In this document: positions 5,729 to 7,891 of the stretch, in pieces
Layout of the letters: each line of letters begins with the position of its first letter
Numbering within the stretch: position 1 is the stretch's first letter
Source: Nitrospirae bacterium CG2_30_53_67
Lineage (GTDB): Bacteria > CG2-30-53-67
Direction of reading: 5' to 3'
DNA: 7,891 nucleotides
NCBI GenBank assembly: GCA_001873285.1
Contig: MNYV01000182.1
Span: forward strand, 1-7,891
Position numbers and translations under genes: made by a program
The notes under the pieces: model-generated
Seen by the model: only the letters and a program-made list of their open reading frames with translations
Told to the model about the DNA's origin: nothing
Database searches by the model: none

Positions 5729-6325
5729 ATGCCGGTTATCGGGCTTACAGGAGGAGTTGCCAGCGGGAAAACCCTGGTCACGGACTATCTGGAACGAAAG
5801 GGGATTCCGGTCATTGATGCCGACCGGATCGCAAGAGAGGTCGTCCGTGCGGGTGAGCCGGCCTATCGGGAAGTCATTCGCGCATTCGGCCCGGGGATTC
5901 TGGAGCGGGACGGGGCACTCAACCGGAAGAAGCTCGGGGCGCTGGTTTTTGATTCGCCGGACAAGCGAAAGAGGCTGGAGGCCATGATCCATCCCCGTGT
6001 CTATGAGACGGCATGGCAGGAGATCCGGCGGATACAGGCCCTTGATCCGGGCGCCCTGATCATCTTTTCTGTTCCCCTCCTTTTTGAGACCGGCCATGAC
6101 AAGGAGGTGGACAAGACCGTCCTGGTCTATGCCGACGAGCCTACCCAGGTCCGGCGGCTCATGCAGCGGAACGGGCTTACCGAACCCGAGGCCAGGAAAA
6201 GGGTCTCGGCCCAGATGTCCATCGAAGCGAAGAGCAAAGCCTCGGATTACGTCATCCGCAACATGGGGACGGTCGAGGAGACCTACCGTCAGGTGGATGC
6301 CATCCTGTCTGAACTCAGGTTCTAA
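5729..6325 (+). CDS. coaE: dephospho-CoA kinase CoaE
   Basis: 198 residues, close to the usual ~200. It phosphorylates the 3'-hydroxyl of the ribose of dephospho-CoA with ATP, the last step of coenzyme A synthesis, in the cytoplasm. Visible signatures: the P-loop GGVASGKT (residues 8-15), VIDADRIAREVV with the conserved Asp pair, LNRKKLGALVFDSP followed by RLEAMIHP (substrate-binding lid), IIFSVPLLFETG, and the C-terminal R-x4-R-x3-QMS block (EARKRVSAQMS). The start is ATG 5729; a modest GGAAA (5716-5720) lies 8 nt before it, and the P-loop spacing from the N-terminus is normal. It follows the repeat-rich gap, so its promoter is unclear; I saw no good -35/-10 pair. Nothing is odd in the protein. 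The region just downstream changes character to disrupted minus-strand genes. Confidence 0.97.
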   Translation: MPVIGLTGGVASGKTLVTDYLERKGIPVIDADRIAREVVRAGEPAYREVIRAFGPGILERDGALNRKKLGALVFDSPDKRKRLEAMIHPRVYETAWQEIRRIQALDPGALIIFSVPLLFETGHDKEVDKTVLVYADEPTQVRRLMQRNGLTEPEARKRVSAQMSIEAKSKASDYVIRNMGTVEETYRQVDAILSELRF

Positions 6326-6346
6326 GGGGATCTTCCGCTTGCCGTC

Positions 6347-6376
6347 ATTCCCGTGAAAACGGGAATCCAGCCTTTT
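6347..6376 (+). terminator. ATTCCCGT/ACGGGAAT hairpin with T-run after coaE
   Basis: ATTCCCGT-GAAA-ACGGGAAT is a perfect 8-bp stem with a GAAA tetraloop (6347-6366), followed by CCAGCCTTTTTAAT. It sits 21 bp past the coaE stop and close to the 3' end of the converging minus-strand gene. The core GTCATTCCCG...CGGGAATCCAG is a very widespread bacterial intergenic repeat; read on the minus strand it produces the tell-tale peptide LDSRFHGNDG. It probably serves as a repeat and a terminator at once. Confidence 0.65.
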
Positions 6377-7098
6377 TAATTGGAATGCTTTCTTTTCACA
6401 GCGCCCAAGCGAACCCAAACGGGAATCGACAAAAATAATGCATATCCAAGGTCAATAGATTCTCCTGCCGTATTAATGGAACAGCCCCCTCCTCCACCGT
6501 CGCTGCTGCCGCCACTGACACTGCCCACGCTCTCCACTCCTCCACCATCCGAAGAGTTGCAGTTACCATCGCTTCCCGCAGATTGTCCCGGCGTACAAGT
6601 ATCAATAACCTGTCCGTTTACGCATCTTGTCTCCCCGGCAGCTTTGCAAACTCCTTCTCCGCAGACTGTAGATGCCGGTACATAGCCGTCATCAGCCACT
6701 CCATCACAGTTTTCATCAATGCCGTTGCAAATGTCGTCGTTTCCTGTCGGCTGTCCGGGCGTACAGGTATCAACGGGTTGTCCATTCTGACAGATAATCT
6801 GTCCTGTTGATGAACAAGCTCCCACTCCGCAAGTTGTTGGTGTTGGCTGGATGCCATCATCTATTTCCCCATTATAATCATCATCAATACCGTTACAAAC
6901 TTCCGGTGTATCGCCATGAACTAATTGAGCAGCGGTAAGCATCTGGGTTATAGTTGGTTCGGGAAGAATCAGGGCAGGCGTTGTACGGGTGGGTCCATCG
7001 GCGAAGTCAGGTGACCCTCTGAAGTCATAGATTAAATTACTCCAGTCGTCAGAAGCATGGAGTGAGGTCAGGAGGCCGCACAGAATTCCATTGTGCCT
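6376..7098 (-). pseudogene. MopE-like Cys/Asp-repeat surface protein with C-terminal sorting tail, 5' end lost
   Basis: The frame is open from 7098 to the stop at 6376. The first ATG is at 6942 (188 residues), but recognisable sequence starts earlier (SDDWSNLIYDFRGSPDFADG), so the true N-terminus lies upstream and appears lost. A ~56-residue repeat follows: CNGIDDDYNGEIDDG (Cys codon at 6897), CNGIDENCDGVADDG (6729), then a decayed third copy, CNSSDGGG. CGxGxC...CxNGxxxDTCTPG units lie between them, in the style of the MopE putative metal-binding motif. The end is a Gly/Ser linker, GGGGGCSINT, a hydrophobic stretch (LGYALFLSIPVWV) and basic KRKH. This three-part tail resembles Cys-containing C-terminal sorting signals (MYXO-CTERM/JDVT-CTERM style, from memory), which predicts an exported, surface-anchored protein. 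The upstream lectin fragment is in another frame, overlapping by 31 nt. It could still be an expressed shorter gene from 6942. Confidence 0.7.
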
Positions 7099-7373
7099 TC
7101 ATGAGCGGCATCGCTTAATCCAATCCACAGGGGGCCGCCAACTAATGGGGCAAAGGTTTGCCAAACCCAGCTATTCTCGGCATCGTCGTTGATCGTGACG
7201 AGATCCCCGCCGAGGGATTGTGCCTCAGCTTCCGCACCGGTCCAGGTGTTACTGGTGATCGCATAATAAATATGGTTGTTAGCTGGATTGGTTTTTGGTC
7301 CTGCTTTGATGGCAGCCAGCGCGTCCTTTCCGGAGCATAGCAGGAAAATACCCCCGAATTTGCATGCCGTCAA
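7068..7373 (-). pseudogene. C-type lectin domain fragment, truncated
   Basis: 101-codon minus-strand frame from TTG 7373 to TGA 7070-7068. Residues ~30-93 match the first half of a bacterial C-type-lectin-like domain: NPANNHIYYAITSNTWTGAE, then AEAQSLGGDLVTINDDAENSWVWQTF and PLWIGLSDAAHEGT. In this family the domain should go on with W-x-x-G-x-P...Y-x-x-W...GEPNN and a final WND-x-x-C segment. Here it breaks after HEGT and stops within seven codons. The usual signal peptide is also missing: the N-terminus (TACKFGGIFLLCSGKDALAA) is only weakly hydrophobic, and the TTG has no visible ribosome site. The frame just downstream (6376-7098) looks like the tail of a similar exported protein. I read this as one surface-protein gene damaged by deletion or frameshift, or two genes joined by a deletion. 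The domain call is good; expression is doubtful. Confidence 0.7.
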
Positions 7374-7383
7374 GAAAAATATT

Positions 7384-7415
7384 TGGTGTCATATCCCTGG
7401 TGACATTATGGTGTC
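7384..7415. repeat. TGGTGTC motif cluster upstream of the lectin fragment
   Basis: TGGTGTC at 7384-7390, TGGTGAC at 7398-7404 and TGGTGTC at 7409-7415, within 32 bp. On the minus strand these read GACACCA/GTCACCA. I have an impression, not a check, that GACACCA-type sequences flank transposase genes in related genomes. They lie between the lectin fragment and the transposase remnant. The stretch 7374-7454 holds nothing else that I can support. Confidence 0.3.
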
Positions 7416-7454
7416 TTTTTCTGTATTTTATTCCTGAAAACCGGAGAAAATACA

Positions 7455-7613
7455 TCAAAGCAGGGGACGGTAGGCAAGAACTCGGGGGGAAAGGCCGCAC
7501 CACTTCTCATCCGAGACCAGGGCATGGATGTGGGGATGGAAGCGGTCCGGATACTTCCCGAAGTGGTCCTTTCCAGGAATAGGGTGAAGCACAGAGAGGG
7601 TTGCAGGGTTGCT
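7455..7613 (-). pseudogene. decayed IS91-family transposase fragment
   Basis: A 52-codon stretch open between stops on the minus strand contains FGKYPDRFHPHIHALVSDEK (7562-7503). Its HPHIHALVSD motif matches the HUH-type centre of IS91-family (Y2) transposases, where two histidines bind the catalytic metal; the family usually reads xTFG-x-y-x-x-FHPHxHAlvtDG. Sequence before it (SNPATLSVLHPIPGKD) fits only loosely, and the frame ends about 14 residues after the motif instead of running to the catalytic tyrosines, so this is a short relic. No IS91 ends were identified. It lies directly upstream of the truncated lectin gene, which makes an old IS91-type event a plausible cause of the breakage. 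The motif is short, so the call rests on about 20 residues. Confidence 0.6.
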
Positions 7614-7730
7614 TCATCAAGGCGCGCGACTGAGGCGTACCCATCTGGTACACCGCAAGGAGCGGAACGCCGATGAAACCGCCCTACGGCACTCGAATGC
7701 CGCCGTATTCACGAATAGGGCCACTAAGTG
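7613..7730. repeat. hairpin-dense structured repeat block
   Basis: Two branched foldbacks lie side by side. First: TTCATC (7613-7618) pairs with GATGAA (7672-7677). Inside are GGC/GCC (7634-7636/7669-7671), hairpin GTACC/GGTAC (7637-7641/7647-7651) and hairpin CCGC/GCGG (7653-7656/7662-7665). Second: GCCCTA (7681-7686) pairs with TAGGGC (7716-7721) around CGGCA/TGCCG (7687-7691/7698-7702). TATTC/GAATA (7706-7710/7713-7717) is an alternative to the outer stem. CACTAAGTG (7722-7730) follows. The block sits between the GH94-like stop and the transposase relic. All three frames of the minus strand carry stops or show no family signal. It could be a structured RNA, a palindromic mobile repeat or an element end. 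Confidence 0.5.
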
Positions 7731-7747
7731 TATTGTTTTCCGCAGCT

Positions 7748-7891
7748 TTACCCGGGGGCGGGTATTCTCACCTCGGCCGAATGCTCCTGACGGTCGTCAA
7801 GAAGTGGAATAACATGATCGGGTTGCTCAACGCCATCGACGGTCACACTCGCCACGCTGCCGTCGCCCGGTTGGAGCACGGTGATGTGGTA
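7748..7891 (-). CDS. C-terminal end of a GH94/NdvB-like glycoside phosphorylase or glucan synthase
   Basis: Only the last 47 codons and the TAA (7750-7748) are in the window; the gene enters from the right edge. The visible sequence begins YHITVLQPGDGSVASVTVDG and continues VEQPDHVIPLLDDRQEHSAE, then VRIPAPG. The pattern Y-x-I-x-V-x-x-P...V-x-V-DG...IPL-x-DD-x-x-x-H-x-x-x-V is what I know from the very end of GH94 proteins: cellobiose/chitobiose phosphorylases and the phosphorylase module of cyclic beta-1,2-glucan synthase NdvB. There it forms the closing beta strands, not the active site. Which of these it is cannot be told from the tail. With a GH57 branching enzyme about 3 kb away it adds to a carbohydrate theme, but the strand is opposite and repeats lie between, so no operon is implied. 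Confidence 0.65.
   Translation of the reverse strand, partial: YHITVLQPGDGSVASVTVDGVEQPDHVIPLLDDRQEHSAEVRIPAPG

Noticed and set aside
5723-6418. Long minus-strand open frame (231 codons) antisense to coaE
   Set aside because: It is a shadow of coaE; its start includes SRFHGNDG, the translation signature of the common ATTCCCG...CGGGAAT repeat, and the rest matches no family.
6480-6942. Recent repeat expansion in the metal-repeat gene at DNA level
   Set aside because: The 56-residue copies are clearly diverged in protein and DNA, so this is old duplication, not a variable tandem repeat.
7068-7098. Programmed ribosomal frameshift joining the lectin and metal-repeat frames
   Set aside because: No slippery heptamer or downstream pseudoknot is visible in the overlap, and the joined product would still lack half of the lectin fold.
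7364-7582. Plus-strand 72-codon frame beginning with a hydrophobic segment
   Set aside because: The hydrophobic start is suggestive, but the rest is antisense to the transposase relic, with no ribosome site and no recognisable domain.
7609-7812. Plus-strand 67-codon frame
   Set aside because: It crosses the hairpin-dense block and the antisense of the GH94-like tail; no coding signal of its own.

Overview
This window looks like a chromosomal segment of a Desulfobacterota-type (deltaproteobacterial) organism, probably from a metagenome or an environmental isolate. That is an inference from gene content: a DsrE-fold TusC/DsrF-like sulfur-relay protein, a DUF4912 protein beside a GH57 branching enzyme, MopE-like Cys/Asp-rich repeats with a Cys-containing C-terminal sorting tail, and many short palindromic intergenic repeats. 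No rRNA, tRNA or CRISPR array was seen.

Layout. The left edge holds the first 83 codons of a minus-strand TusC/DsrF-like gene (1-249). Next is pdxA on the minus strand (473-1492). A divergent control region (about 1493-1715) carries a perfect-consensus sigma-70 promoter firing rightward, two small dyads and a 26-codon leader ORF whose stop overlaps the next start as ATGA. Rightward from there lie a Rho_N/DUF4912 protein (1716-2939), a 382-bp gap containing an inverted-repeat element with octamer-built arms, a GH57 glucan-branching enzyme (3322-4923) and a small two-repeat protein (4964-5362). A repeat-packed gap of 366 bp follows, then coaE (5729-6325).

The right-hand 1.5 kb differs. On the minus strand it holds the stub of a C-type-lectin domain (7068-7373), out of frame with a MopE-like metal-binding-repeat protein that ends in a Gly-rich/Cys/transmembrane/basic tail (6376-7098). 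Upstream of these are a decayed IS91-type transposase fragment (about 7455-7613), a hairpin-dense stretch (7613-7730) and, at the edge, the last 47 codons of a protein resembling the C-terminus of GH94/NdvB-type enzymes (7748-7891). It reads as a remodelled, partly decayed accessory patch.

How the genes fit together. The DUF4912 and GH57 genes, and perhaps the small protein after them, look like a rightward unit for alpha-glucan (glycogen-like) metabolism. pdxA (pyridoxal phosphate) and coaE (coenzyme A) are housekeeping cofactor genes. I found no clear new defence or mobile system. The best leads are the coupled leader ORF, the octamer inverted-repeat element, the structured repeat block near 7613-7730 and the broken lectin/metal-repeat surface protein.
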